A program made the translations under genes and the position numbers. The notes beneath the pieces are model-generated. The model searched no databases. It saw only the letters and a program-made list of their open reading frames with translations, and was not told the origin of the DNA. Positions 1-7,527 of a stretch of DNA of 63,247 bases are shown in pieces (within the stretch, counting starts at the first letter, position 1; each line of letters begins with the position of its first letter). Source of the stretch: Rikenellaceae bacterium (lineage in GTDB: Bacteria; Bacteroidota; Bacteroidia; Bacteroidales; UBA932); contig CAAGFN010000189.1 of assembly GCA_900769145.1 (NCBI GenBank), positions 1 through 63,247 on the forward strand. Reading direction: 5' to 3'.

Positions 1-62
1 AGAACCTCGAACATCCTCTCCTGGAGGGATGCCTCGTGGATACGGATTGAAGCGCCTCCGCG
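1..62 (-). other. aspS: In-frame continuation of aspS beyond the stop, cut by the window edge
   Basis: Reading on from the TAG in the same frame gives R-GGASIRIHEASLQERMFEV. This matches the conserved GGGSIRIHD region of AspRS that precedes motif 3. No frame change is needed, so the lesion is a substitution cluster and not an indel. The rest of the gene lies outside the window. Confidence 0.8.
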
Positions 63-1523
63 CTACGTGCCGTTCGGGACGCAGCCGGATGCATTGGCGC
101 AAACCTGTTCCAGATCCTCCTTTTTGTCAGAGTAGAAGAGGTCGAGCTGCTCCGGCTTCGGCGCGGTGAACGGATGGTGCATCGCATAGAAACGCTGTGT
201 CTCGTCATCCCACTCTAGAAGAGGGAAGTCCACAATCCAGAGCGGTGCGAACTCCTTCGGGTTCCTCAGGCCGAGACGGTTGCCCATCTCGATACGGAGA
301 ACTCCAAGCATTGTCTGGGTCTTCCTCCTGGCTCCGCAGAGCACCAGGACGAGGTCGCCTGCCACTGCTCCTGCAGCCTCAGCCATTGCCTTGACCTGCT
401 CAGGAGTGTAGAACTTGTCTACTGAGGACTTCACGCTTCCGTCAGCATTGTACTTGATATATACGAGACCCTTGGCTCCTACCTGAGGCCTCTTGACCCA
501 TTCTGTGAGCTCGTCAATCTGCTTGCGGGTGTACTCTGAAGCACCCGGAACGGAGATTGCTCCCACATATTCCACTGAATCAAAGACAGAAAAACCGTGT
601 CCCCGGGCCTGTGAGGTGATGTCGTGGATGGTCATTCCGAAACGGATATCCGGCTTGTCGCTGCCGTAATTGTCCATCGCATCGCACCATTTCATTCTCG
701 GGATAGGATTTGCGATTTCCACGTCAAGGACATTCTTGAAGAGGTTCCTCATCATCTCCTCGAAGGTACCCAGCACATCCTCCTGCTCCACGAATGACAT
801 TTCGCAGTCAATCTGGGTGAACTCAGGCTGGCGGTCAGCCCTCAGGTCCTCGTCACGGAAGCATCGCACAATCTGGAAATACCTGTCGTAGCCGGCCACC
901 ATCAGAAGCTGCTTGAAGGTCTGCGGGGACTGCGGCAGGGCGTAGAATTCGCCCGGATTCATCCTTGAAGGTACCACGAAATCCCTCGCACCCTCAGGGG
1001 TGGACTTGATGAGATAAGGTGTCTCAATCTCCATGAATCCCTTGCTGTCCAGGAAGTTGCGTACTTCGTGAGCAATCTTGTGACGGAGCATGAGGGCGTT
1101 CTTGAGAGGGTTTCTCCTCAGGTCCAGATATCTGTACTTGGCACGGATATCCTCGCCGCCGTTGCTCTCATCCTCAATGGTGAAAGGAGGGGTGACCGAC
1201 TTGTTGAGGACATTGATGGCGCTGAGTTTGATTTCAATGTCGCCTGTATCCATCTTCGGGTTCTTGCTCTGGCGCTCCACAACCTCGCCCTCCACCTGGA
1301 TGACGAACTCCCTTCCGAGGGATGTCGCTGTGCTCACCAGTTCTTCCGGTGCGTCGGTCTCCACCACGAGCTGGGTGATGCCGTAGCGGTCGCGGAGGTC
1401 AATGAAGGTCATTCCGCCGAGTTTCCTGGATTTCTGGACCCAGCCGGCGAGTACTACCTTCTTGCCCACATCTGAGATGCGGAGCTCTCCGCAGGTGTTT
1501 GTTCTGAAAAATGTGTTGAACAT
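63..1523 (-). CDS. aspS: Aspartate--tRNA ligase, interrupted near its C terminus
   Basis: Class II aspartyl-tRNA synthetase, which charges tRNA-Asp in the cytoplasm. The N terminus has the OB-fold anticodon-binding domain (GWVQKSRKLGGMTFIDLRDR, residues about 27-46). The catalytic domain follows with motif 2 (FRDEDLRADRQPEFTQID, about 220-240) and the bacterial GAD-type insertion (about 290-400). The open frame stops at a TAG at 63-65 after 486 residues; family members have about 585. The codons after the stop (positions 62 down to 1) continue in the same frame as RGGASIRIHEASLQERMFEV, the expected family sequence. The last residues before the stop (SGCVPNGT) diverge from the usual YDLVLNG. 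If translation ends here, motif 3 and its catalytic Arg are lost. Since this gene is normally essential, an assembly or consensus error is as likely as a real nonsense mutation. Start ATG at 1521-1523 lies 31 bases from a -7 promoter element. Confidence 0.9.
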   Translation of the reverse strand: MFNTFFRTNTCGELRISDVGKKVVLAGWVQKSRKLGGMTFIDLRDRYGITQLVVETDAPEELVSTATSLGREFVIQVEGEVVERQSKNPKMDTGDIEIKLSAINVLNKSVTPPFTIEDESNGGEDIRAKYRYLDLRRNPLKNALMLRHKIAHEVRNFLDSKGFMEIETPYLIKSTPEGARDFVVPSRMNPGEFYALPQSPQTFKQLLMVAGYDRYFQIVRCFRDEDLRADRQPEFTQIDCEMSFVEQEDVLGTFEEMMRNLFKNVLDVEIANPIPRMKWCDAMDNYGSDKPDIRFGMTIHDITSQARGHGFSVFDSVEYVGAISVPGASEYTRKQIDELTEWVKRPQVGAKGLVYIKYNADGSVKSSVDKFYTPEQVKAMAEAAGAVAGDLVLVLCGARRKTQTMLGVLRIEMGNRLGLRNPKEFAPLWIVDFPLLEWDDETQRFYAMHHPFTAPKPEQLDLFYSDKKEDLEQVCANASGCVPNGT

Positions 1524-1554
1524 ATCTTAGGTATTTATTTTCAATTACAACCTA

Positions 1555-1562
1555 CAAATTTA
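1555..1562 (-). promoter_or_regulatory. -7 promoter element for aspS
   Basis: TAAATTTG on the minus strand fits the Bacteroidota -7 consensus TAnnTTTG and lies about 31 bases before the aspS start. I see no clear -33 TTTG at the right spacing. Confidence 0.5.
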
Positions 1563-1603
1563 GCAATTTCCAAGCAACTTCGGACAGATAGGTTAAATTT
1601 TAT

Positions 1604-1611
1604 TATCTTTG
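1604..1611 (+). promoter_or_regulatory. -7 promoter element for rsmA
   Basis: TATCTTTG fits TAnnTTTG exactly. Transcription should begin near 1616-1620, so the GTG at 1613 would lie at or before the transcript start. This decides the rsmA start in favour of the ATGs at 1643/1646. Confidence 0.6.
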
Positions 1612-1642
1612 CGTGAATGTGTTTCAATATTATAATGGTTCA

Positions 1643-2494
1643 ATGATGGAGGTACGTGCGAAAAAAGCCCTCGGCCAGCATTTCCTGACCGATTTGAAAA
1701 TTGCGGAGTCGATAGTCTCATCCCTGCGCCTTCCAGGTTGCGGGGAGAAGTACATGACAGAGGGGGAGGACTGGCCGTCACAGACCCTTGAGGTAGGTCC
1801 GGGAATGGGGGTCCTGTCCCAGTATCTTCTGCGCAAGCCCGAAGCCGACCTGAGGATGATAGAGATTGACAATGAGTCAGTTGCGTATCTTCTGTCCCAT
1901 TTCCCGGAGGCCCGTGGCCGGGTCATTTACGGAGACTTCCTGAAAATGGACCTGGACGCATTGTTCCCGGGCCAGTTCAATGTGATTGGCAATTTCCCGT
2001 ACAACATCTCCTCGCAGATATTCTTCCGCATCCTGGATTGCCGGGAGAGGATTCCGCAGGTGGTCTGCATGATCCAGAAGGAGGTCGCCGAGAGAATAGC
2101 GGAAAAGCCCGGCAGCAAGACTTACGGAATCCTTTCCGTCCTGCTCCAGGCCTGGTATGACATTGAATATCTTTTCACGGTAGGCTCAGGGGCATTCGCT
2201 CCGCCTCCAAAGGTTCAGTCAGCCGTCATCCGGCTGACCCGCAACAGCAGGCAGGACCTTGGCTGCGACCCGTCCGACTTCAAGTTCATTGTCAAGACTG
2301 CGTTCGGCCAGCGAAGAAAGACATTGCGCAATTCCCTCAAGCCTCTGATAGCCACCAAGGCGTCCAGGGAAGGCTGGGATGCGGAAAGGCTCGCTGCCTT
2401 TGTCTCCGATCCGGTATTCGACCTTCGTCCTGAACGCCTCGGCGTTGAAGATTTCGTTTCGTTGACTAATAAACTTACTTCGCTACTTCCGTAA
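1643..2494 (+). CDS. rsmA: 16S rRNA adenine dimethyltransferase RsmA (KsgA)
   Basis: SAM-dependent enzyme that dimethylates two adjacent adenines near the 3' end of 16S rRNA during 30S assembly. About 283 residues from the ATG at 1643 (a second ATG follows at once at 1646). Visible motifs: ALGQHFL at the N terminus, the SAM-binding LEVGPGMGVL, an acidic loop (MIEIDNE) and the catalytic NFPYNIS. The C-terminal helical domain is complete. An upstream GTG at 1613 would add ten residues, but it sits at the expected transcript start and those residues are not family-like. The gene is divergent from aspS, and its last 20 bases overlap the 3' end of the convergent glycosidase gene. Confidence 0.95.
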   Translation: MMEVRAKKALGQHFLTDLKIAESIVSSLRLPGCGEKYMTEGEDWPSQTLEVGPGMGVLSQYLLRKPEADLRMIEIDNESVAYLLSHFPEARGRVIYGDFLKMDLDALFPGQFNVIGNFPYNISSQIFFRILDCRERIPQVVCMIQKEVAERIAEKPGSKTYGILSVLLQAWYDIEYLFTVGSGAFAPPPKVQSAVIRLTRNSRQDLGCDPSDFKFIVKTAFGQRRKTLRNSLKPLIATKASREGWDAERLAAFVSDPVFDLRPERLGVEDFVSLTNKLTSLLP

Positions 2495-3545
2495 GTTCCT
2501 TGATGAAAGCGACTTCCTCCTCGCTGTAAGGAGTGCCGTCCTGACGGAAAATATCGTGGAACCACACCTCCGGCTCAGCCACTTCAGGAAGCGGAGTATC
2601 CCAGGCGAAGATAGTATTGGTCTTTCCTGCCACGAAGCCCCAGTTGATGGCTGCGACATTGTTCTCCTTGAGGATAGGCATAACCTTCTGGAAGGTGCAT
2701 CCCTTCGTCCTGGCCATATACTCAGTGCAGATTACAGGCCTGCCGTAAGCCTTGAGAGTATCGATGCAGTTCTGCTGGTCAACAACATCGCCGCTGTAGT
2801 TGTGGTAGGTGGTCACGTCTGAATTGGCAAGCTGGCACTCATTGAGAGCCTTGAGACTATGCTTCCAGACACCTGCTGAGAGAGGCTGTGATGGCCTGAC
2901 TTCCTGGCCCCATTTGAACACGTTCTTCAGGAGAGGAAGGCTCTCGTCTCCGTGCTTGTTGTTGCCAGGCTCATTGTAGAGGTCCCAGAGAAGGATTCTC
3001 TTGTCATTGGCGAATGTGGTGAGCACATCCTTGACGTACTTCTCGAGTTTCGGATAGAGAGAGAGGGTGTCTGCACGGAGGGAAACGGAAGGATCCCTTA
3101 CCCAGCCTGAGTTGTGGATGCCAGGCTTAGGTTCCGGCTGTGTGCCGTACTCTGCTTCCGCATTCCAGCAATCATCGAAGAATACGAAGAGAGGACGGAT
3201 GGAATGGCTCTCGCAAATACCGAGGAAATCGGCCATCCTGTCCTTGAGACCCTGCGGGTCATTCTCATATACAACACTGCTGAGATAAACTCTCAATGTA
3301 TTGAAACCAAGACCCTCTGCCCATCCGAGCTCCTTGTCGATGAGGTCGTGGTTGTAGGTAGAGCCGCTCCACATCTCAATCTGGTTGATGGCGTCAGCCG
3401 GGATGTAGTCGCATCCTACGAGCCAGCCCTGCCCGTCATACCAGGCCTGGGCCTGTTCCGGGGTCCAGCGGGCGCTCTTTTCAGTTTTCTCAGTGCAGGC
3501 CGCAAGTGCCAATGCCGCAGCCGCGAGGATAAGTAATTTTTTCAT
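2475..3545 (-). CDS. Cellulase-superfamily glycoside hydrolase lipoprotein (GH5/GH2-like barrel)
   Basis: A 356-residue predicted lipoprotein (lipobox ending at Cys17) followed by one TIM-barrel hydrolase domain of clan GH-A type. The probable acid/base is Glu192 in WDLYNEP and the probable nucleophile Glu275 in ICTEY. The conserved barrel strands FNTLRVYL and RPLFVFFDD are present. Related Bacteroidales proteins are often labelled 1,4-beta-xylanase, but substrate cannot be read from the sequence. It lies 8 bases downstream of the GH27 gene on the same strand, so the two form an operon and probably act on the same glycan in the periplasm or at the cell surface. The 3' end overlaps rsmA by 20 bases, and no separate terminator is seen there. 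Confidence 0.8.
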   Translation of the reverse strand: MKKLLILAAAALALAACTEKTEKSARWTPEQAQAWYDGQGWLVGCDYIPADAINQIEMWSGSTYNHDLIDKELGWAEGLGFNTLRVYLSSVVYENDPQGLKDRMADFLGICESHSIRPLFVFFDDCWNAEAEYGTQPEPKPGIHNSGWVRDPSVSLRADTLSLYPKLEKYVKDVLTTFANDKRILLWDLYNEPGNNKHGDESLPLLKNVFKWGQEVRPSQPLSAGVWKHSLKALNECQLANSDVTTYHNYSGDVVDQQNCIDTLKAYGRPVICTEYMARTKGCTFQKVMPILKENNVAAINWGFVAGKTNTIFAWDTPLPEVAEPEVWFHDIFRQDGTPYSEEEVAFIKELTEVAK

Positions 3546-3553
3546 AAAAATGT

Positions 3554-5176
3554 TTATTGTTTGTTGATATCTAACTTGTCAATGGCCGGGAGCTGGGTCA
3601 TGCTCCAGATTTTCACACAGTTTTCACCTTTTTCAAGTCTGGCCGGGAAGTTGAGAGTGTAGAAACCGTCCTTTTCAATTCCGCAGGAAACCATTTCTTT
3701 CTCCTCTCCGTTCACGCTGAGTCTCAGGCCGGTAGCTTCTTCGCAATATTGAATCGTGACGGAAAGTTCATATTCACCGCCTGCAACGCTGTGAACATCC
3801 CTCCATTCGAGACAATTGGTTTCGGAGCCGCCGAGATTCATTGCCACGGCACGGCCGGAAGTACCCTCCATCGGTACGTATTTCGCTCCCGTTCCCTTGA
3901 TTGCGGTGAACTCAGGACAATATCCCCATTCAGCCTCGTATAATGTCGGTTCAATGCGTTTTCCATTGACTTTCAATATTTTGGCGGAATGAGGCGGAAG
4001 TGTCATCTCAATGATTGAGCATTCCCCAAGGTCCGCATTGAGGTTCAGGTCACGTACTTTGAGAGTGCCGGTCATCTCGATTTCCTCCGGGGTCAATGTG
4101 AATTGCAGCGTAGTGTCGGCAGGGTTGTAGAGTGCTACGGCGCGGGTATCGCCCCATTTCTCAATGATGTCCTTTGCGAAAACGTATGTTTCCCCGATGT
4201 GCTGTACCACGTGAGCCTGAAGTCCGAGCCTGTCCTGATTTATGGCTATGAGCTCAGGATTGGTTATGATTTTCATCGTCTCCTCCGGGATGTACTCAAT
4301 GTCGCAGCCAAGGAGAAGCGGCGAGCTCATAATGCACCAGATGCCGAAATGGGCCTCCTCCTCAGTATAGCTCAGGCCGAGTCCCTCCTCCCAGAACGGG
4401 GAAGGCTTGATGTTGTAGCCTACGGCCAGCATATCCATGTCATTGTAGTTGCCGTCTCCGGCGTAGGCCGAGAGGTAGAGGTTCTTTCCGACAATGTATT
4501 TGATTGATTTCCAGACAGGCCTGATGTCGGCTGAAATTCTCCACGAGTCCCCGATTCCGTTTACCCAGGTCCCCGGGAAATTCCATCGGCAGACATTGAT
4601 GCGGATATGGCGGGTGGCCACGCTGTCTATTACCCTGCGGATTTCACGGTATCTCTCCTCCGGGTCGAGCTTCAGGTTCTGCCCTCCGCAGTAGTCCAGC
4701 TTGATGAAATCGAAGTCCCATTCATTGAAATATCTCTCCGCATCCACTACATCGTGGCCGTAGAGACCGGCTCCCAGACCGTTCAGGTCGTGGTTGTAGC
4801 TTGAGCCGCAGGTGTTGTCCCCGGCATCGGAGTAGATTCCTGCCTTCAGTCCGAGGCTGTGGATGTGGTCTACGAGCGCCCGCATTCCTTCAGGACCCTT
4901 CGGGAATCTTTCCTGGTGCGGCACCATATATCCCTTCTCATCCCTATGCCCGAAAAATCCGTCGTCAATGTTGACGTACTGATAGCCGGCGTCCTTCAGC
5001 CCTTTCTCCAACAGCAGGTCGGCCTGGTGGGTTATTATAGAGTCGGAGATGTCCACCATATAGGCGTTCCAGGAACTCCAGCCCATAAGAGGCGGTTTGA
5101 CTCCCTGTGGTCTTTCGCTGCAGGATGAAGCCAGAACTGCAGCAAGGGCAATGATGGATAAGGTAAAATGTCTCAT
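3554..5176 (-). CDS. GH27 alpha-galactosidase lipoprotein with C-terminal carbohydrate-binding-type domain
   Basis: A 540-residue lipoprotein (lipobox Cys19). The GH27 catalytic barrel (about 28-330) shows GWSSWN, the substrate-binding NIDDG, the nucleophile Asp161 in IKLDYCGG and the acid/base Asp217 in RISADIRP. These are the signature positions of alpha-galactosidases and alpha-N-acetylgalactosaminidases. A beta-sandwich follows (about 330-400), then a C-terminal domain of CBM6/CBM35 type (about 408-537: YEAEWGYCPEF start and a conserved LEWRDVHSVAGGEYEL strand). It probably removes terminal alpha-galactose from oligosaccharides. First gene of a two-gene operon, with a -7 element about 48 bases upstream of the start. 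Confidence 0.88.
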   Translation of the reverse strand: MRHFTLSIIALAAVLASSCSERPQGVKPPLMGWSSWNAYMVDISDSIITHQADLLLEKGLKDAGYQYVNIDDGFFGHRDEKGYMVPHQERFPKGPEGMRALVDHIHSLGLKAGIYSDAGDNTCGSSYNHDLNGLGAGLYGHDVVDAERYFNEWDFDFIKLDYCGGQNLKLDPEERYREIRRVIDSVATRHIRINVCRWNFPGTWVNGIGDSWRISADIRPVWKSIKYIVGKNLYLSAYAGDGNYNDMDMLAVGYNIKPSPFWEEGLGLSYTEEEAHFGIWCIMSSPLLLGCDIEYIPEETMKIITNPELIAINQDRLGLQAHVVQHIGETYVFAKDIIEKWGDTRAVALYNPADTTLQFTLTPEEIEMTGTLKVRDLNLNADLGECSIIEMTLPPHSAKILKVNGKRIEPTLYEAEWGYCPEFTAIKGTGAKYVPMEGTSGRAVAMNLGGSETNCLEWRDVHSVAGGEYELSVTIQYCEEATGLRLSVNGEEKEMVSCGIEKDGFYTLNFPARLEKGENCVKIWSMTQLPAIDKLDINKQ

Positions 5177-5223
5177 AAGGCAGGTCGTTTTTTCTTTTTT
5201 TATTAGTTTGTTGGCTTATTCTA

Positions 5224-5231
5224 CAAATATA
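5224..5231 (-). promoter_or_regulatory. -7 promoter element for the GH27 operon
   Basis: TATATTTG on the minus strand is an exact fit to TAnnTTTG. It lies in the 153-base divergent region between the GH27 gene and rdgB; no convincing -33 element is visible. Confidence 0.5.
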
Positions 5232-5270
5232 GTTTTATTTCTTGACCTTTCAGGCGTAAAAATGAAAAAC

Positions 5271-5301
5271 TTGCACAATCCCCCCAGAATTGGTAACTTT
5301 G
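5271..5301 (+). promoter_or_regulatory. Promoter of rdgB-recO
   Basis: The -7 element TAACTTTG (5294-5301) is preceded 20 bases upstream by TTG (5271-5273), close to the Bacteroidota TTTG-N19-TAnnTTTG layout. The predicted transcript starts about 25 bases before rdgB. Confidence 0.55.
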
Positions 5302-5329
5302 CGGCGGAAAACAATGTAAATATAGCAGT

Positions 5330-5968
5330 ATGAAAAGAATCGTCTTTGCAACGGGCAATAGCGGAAAACTGCGTGAAGCATCTGAAATTCTTGGCGGGGC
5401 ATTTGAGCTCGTTACCCCCGCACAGTCCGGAATCATTGAGGACATCCCGGAGAACGGCACCTCTCTTCGTGCCAATTCATTGCAGAAAGCACAGCACATC
5501 TATGACCATACCGGTGGGGCGGACTGTTTCGCCGACGACACCGGCCTGGAGGTGGAAATCCTCGGAGGTGCTCCGGGCGTATATTCGGCACGTTACGCCG
5601 GTTCTTCCAAGAGTTCAACGGCAAATATGGACAAGCTCCTGAGGGAAATGGAACTTCAGGAAACAGAGGCCTCTTTTGCAAGGGAATTCGGCATTGACAC
5701 CGTCCACGCCACCCGCAGGGCGAGGTTCCGGACCGTGGTTACATTGATTCTCAATGGAGAGAAGCATTTCTTCGAGGGCGTGATGGAGGGGCGTATTGCC
5801 AGAAGCAGGGCCGGCAACGGCGGTTTCGGCTACGACCCGGTATTCATTGCAGACGAGTATCCGGACAAGACGGTAGCCGAACTTGACGATGAGGCCAAGA
5901 ATGCCATCTCGCACCGCGGCAAGGCACTCAGGGCAATGGCTGGGTTCCTGAATTCCAGGCCCGCCTGA
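5330..5968 (+). CDS. rdgB: Non-canonical purine NTP pyrophosphatase (RdgB/HAM1)
   Basis: Hydrolyses dITP, ITP and XTP to monophosphates so that deaminated purines stay out of DNA and RNA. At 212 residues it is a little longer than the usual ~195. The family signatures are all present: FATGNSGKLREA at the N terminus, a glutamate-rich IIEDIPENGTS segment, the metal-binding ADDTGLEVEILGGAPGVYSA region, GFGYDPVF and C-terminal SHRGKAL. The extra length sits in a mid-protein loop (about 105-130). The ATG at 5330 directly follows the promoter. recO begins 15 bases after the stop, so the two are probably cotranscribed. Confidence 0.93.
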   Translation: MKRIVFATGNSGKLREASEILGGAFELVTPAQSGIIEDIPENGTSLRANSLQKAQHIYDHTGGADCFADDTGLEVEILGGAPGVYSARYAGSSKSSTANMDKLLREMELQETEASFAREFGIDTVHATRRARFRTVVTLILNGEKHFFEGVMEGRIARSRAGNGGFGYDPVFIADEYPDKTVAELDDEAKNAISHRGKALRAMAGFLNSRPA

Positions 5969-5983
5969 TACAAATGTGATACA

Positions 5984-6634
5984 ATGACATACGATGACTG
6001 CGTCATAGTCCTGAACACCACCAGGGTGAAGGAAAACTCAATCGTGCTGCACACGATTTCCCGGACTTGTGGACGACGGTCTTTTCTTGTGCGTGTCGGC
6101 AAGAAAGCGGGGATGTCCTATTTCCTGCCGCTGAATCTTCTCGAAATCTCGGTTACCGAGAATCCGAAATCCGAGCTTTGGTACGCAAAGGTTGTTTCGG
6201 CCGCAGCTCCGTTGAACTCCATCCGGGACAACATATATAAGAATACAATATCATTGTTCATGGCAGAAGTCCTCTTCCGCATTGTCAAGCCAGGCAATGC
6301 CGATGATGGTATGTATGAATGGTGCCGGCGCCAGATACTGACCCTGGACGCATTGGAGACGGATTTCAGCAATTTCCATATCCGCTTCCTGCTTGAGCTG
6401 GCTGTAGCATTGGGCTTCCGTCCCCAGGTCAATGACATTCTTCCGTTCACCGGGGAGCACCAGTCTGTAATAGAGTCGTTCATGACCTCTTCCTTGGCCG
6501 AATCAATGCTGATTCCCCTGTCCGGCCAGGTCCGCAACGAACTGGCCTCCTCCCTCATCCGCTACCTGGAGTTCCATACCGAGTCCTCCATCAATATCCG
6601 CTCCCTGGCGGTTTTGAGGGAATTGTTCGGGTAA
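5984..6634 (+). CDS. recO: DNA repair protein RecO
   Basis: Single-strand DNA-binding and annealing protein of the RecFOR pathway, which helps load RecA at gaps. It has 216 residues. The N-terminal OB-fold shows the typical opening in which VLNTTRVKENSIVLHTISRT leads into a strand pattern like RSFLVRVGKK. The helical C-terminal domain follows (about 80-210), with the family pattern FHIRFLLELAVALGFRP. I do not see the four-Cys zinc motif found in some RecO proteins. It lies 15 bases downstream of rdgB, and an AT-rich terminator hairpin follows within 35 bases. Confidence 0.82.
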   Translation: MTYDDCVIVLNTTRVKENSIVLHTISRTCGRRSFLVRVGKKAGMSYFLPLNLLEISVTENPKSELWYAKVVSAAAPLNSIRDNIYKNTISLFMAEVLFRIVKPGNADDGMYEWCRRQILTLDALETDFSNFHIRFLLELAVALGFRPQVNDILPFTGEHQSVIESFMTSSLAESMLIPLSGQVRNELASSLIRYLEFHTESSINIRSLAVLRELFG

Positions 6635-6665
6635 TTCGGTTATGTCCGGAGATGCACTGGCTATC

Positions 6666-6697
6666 AATATTATCTGTATAAATTTGCAGATAATATT
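6666..6697 (+). terminator. Hairpin terminator after recO
   Basis: A perfect 11-bp inverted repeat (AATATTATCTG at 6666-6676 and its complement at 6687-6697) is followed by a T-rich stretch. The ten-base loop contains TAAATTTG (6679-6686), an exact -7 promoter consensus. Confidence 0.6.
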
Positions 6698-6729
6698 ATA
6701 TTTTATTTCCGATTATTGCATAAAGTATG

Positions 6730-6737
6730 TATCTTTG
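6730..6737 (+). promoter_or_regulatory. -7 promoter element of a candidate RNA upstream of rpsL
   Basis: TATCTTTG is an exact TAnnTTTG match, about 375 bases before rpsL and upstream of a strong terminator at 6942-6971. It therefore seems to drive a short separate transcript. No clear -33 box. Confidence 0.5.
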
Positions 6738-6743
6738 CCGTTG

Positions 6744-6985
6744 ACCAATGATAGGAAGCACCCTAACAATTTCTTGCGGTTTTTGCCTATTTGATTTTAG
6801 TTTGGCACAAGTTATGCAGATGTTGCGAACGTGAATAATATTATTGGTTGGTTATTATAATGGTTAGTTAGTAGTGTTTAACTGTATCACGCCTCCATGT
6901 CGGATGTGAATCCCGCGAAAAGGTGGTGATGCGAATCTACAGGAGGGAAACCGAGTTCTCGGGTTCCCTCCTTTGCGTTTTAGCA
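6744..6985 (+). ncRNA. Candidate ~240-nt non-coding RNA or attenuated leader
   Basis: The stretch is bounded by an exact -7 element (6730-6737) and a strong intrinsic terminator (stem 6942-6955/6958-6971, then TTTGCGTTTT). It lies in a 475-base gap between recO and rpsL that has no convincing protein gene. CCTCC at 6892-6896 can pair with GGAGG at 6942-6946 and so compete with the terminator stem, as in an attenuator. A 28-codon reading frame starts at the ATG 6748-6750 and ends with TGA at 6832-6834; it could be a leader peptide or chance. The transcript ends before the rpsL promoter, so a free RNA is the simpler reading. The promoter-to-terminator layout recalls the Bacteroidales-1 RNA class, but I cannot verify homology. 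The 5' and 3' ends are estimates. Confidence 0.45.
6942..6971 (+). terminator. Strong intrinsic terminator of the candidate RNA
   Basis: A 14-bp stem with one mismatch (GGAGGGAAACCGAG against CTCGGGTTCCCTCC) around a two-base tip, followed by TTTGCGTTTT. Confidence 0.75.
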
Positions 6986-7026
6986 TTGTCTTCCGACCGT
7001 CCATTCGCATTGATTTTCAGTTTTTT

Positions 7027-7057
7027 ATTGTCATTTCGAAAATAATGATTAAATTTG
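7027..7057 (+). promoter_or_regulatory. Promoter of the rpsL-rpsG-fusA-rpsJ operon
   Basis: ATTG at 7027-7030, then 19 bases, then TAAATTTG at 7050-7057: a near-ideal Bacteroidota promoter. A leader of about 45-50 bases follows before rpsL. Confidence 0.7.
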
Positions 7058-7061
7058 CAGT

Positions 7062-7077
7062 CCCCCAAAAGTGGGGG
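7062..7077 (+). promoter_or_regulatory. GC hairpin at the 5' end of the ribosomal-protein leader
   Basis: CCCCCA (7062-7067) and TGGGGG (7072-7077) form a perfect 6-bp stem with an AAAG loop at or next to the predicted transcript start. It could protect the 5' end or bind a regulatory protein; function is unknown. Confidence 0.45.
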
Positions 7078-7109
7078 AAAGAACATAAATTAAAGATTTA
7101 CAATCATTT

Positions 7110-7493
7110 ATGCCAACAATTCAACAATTAGTTCGCAAAGGACGCGAGGTTATTGCTGTGAAGAGCAAGTCTCGTGCGCTGGATGCTTGCCCTCAGAAAA
7201 GAGGCGTTTGTGTTCGTGTTTACACGACTACACCTAAGAAACCTAACTCAGCGATGCGTAAGGTTGCCCGTGTACGTCTCACAAACGCAAAAGAGGTCAA
7301 CGCATACATCCCGGGCGAGGGTCACAACCTTCAGGAGCACTCAATCGTGCTCGTTAGAGGTGGTCGTGTGAAGGACCTCCCTGGTGTACGTTACCACATC
7401 CTTAGAGGAGCTTTGGATACCGCTGGCGTAGAAGGCAGGACACAGTCCCGTTCACTCTACGGTGCCAAGAGGCCAAAGAAATCTAAGAAGTAA
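7110..7493 (+). CDS. rpsL: 30S ribosomal protein S12
   Basis: Universal protein of the small-subunit decoding centre, 127 residues (a usual bacterial length). The conserved TPKKPNSAMRKVARVRL and GRVKDLPGVRYH segments carry the two lysines whose substitution commonly gives streptomycin resistance. Both are lysine here, so there is no sequence sign of resistance. First gene of the str operon, with rpsG 34 bases downstream. The start ATG follows a TTTACAATCATTT stretch without a Shine-Dalgarno, as usual for the phylum. Confidence 0.98.
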   Translation: MPTIQQLVRKGREVIAVKSKSRALDACPQKRGVCVRVYTTTPKKPNSAMRKVARVRLTNAKEVNAYIPGEGHNLQEHSIVLVRGGRVKDLPGVRYHILRGALDTAGVEGRTQSRSLYGAKRPKKSKK

Positions 7494-7527
7494 TTTTTAC
7501 CATTTTTCACTTTAATTTTTCACAACA

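Noticed and set aside
63..110. Frameshift as the cause of the aspS stop
   Set aside because: The conserved sequence resumes in the same frame after the stop and the spacing equals the family's, so substitutions fit better than indels.
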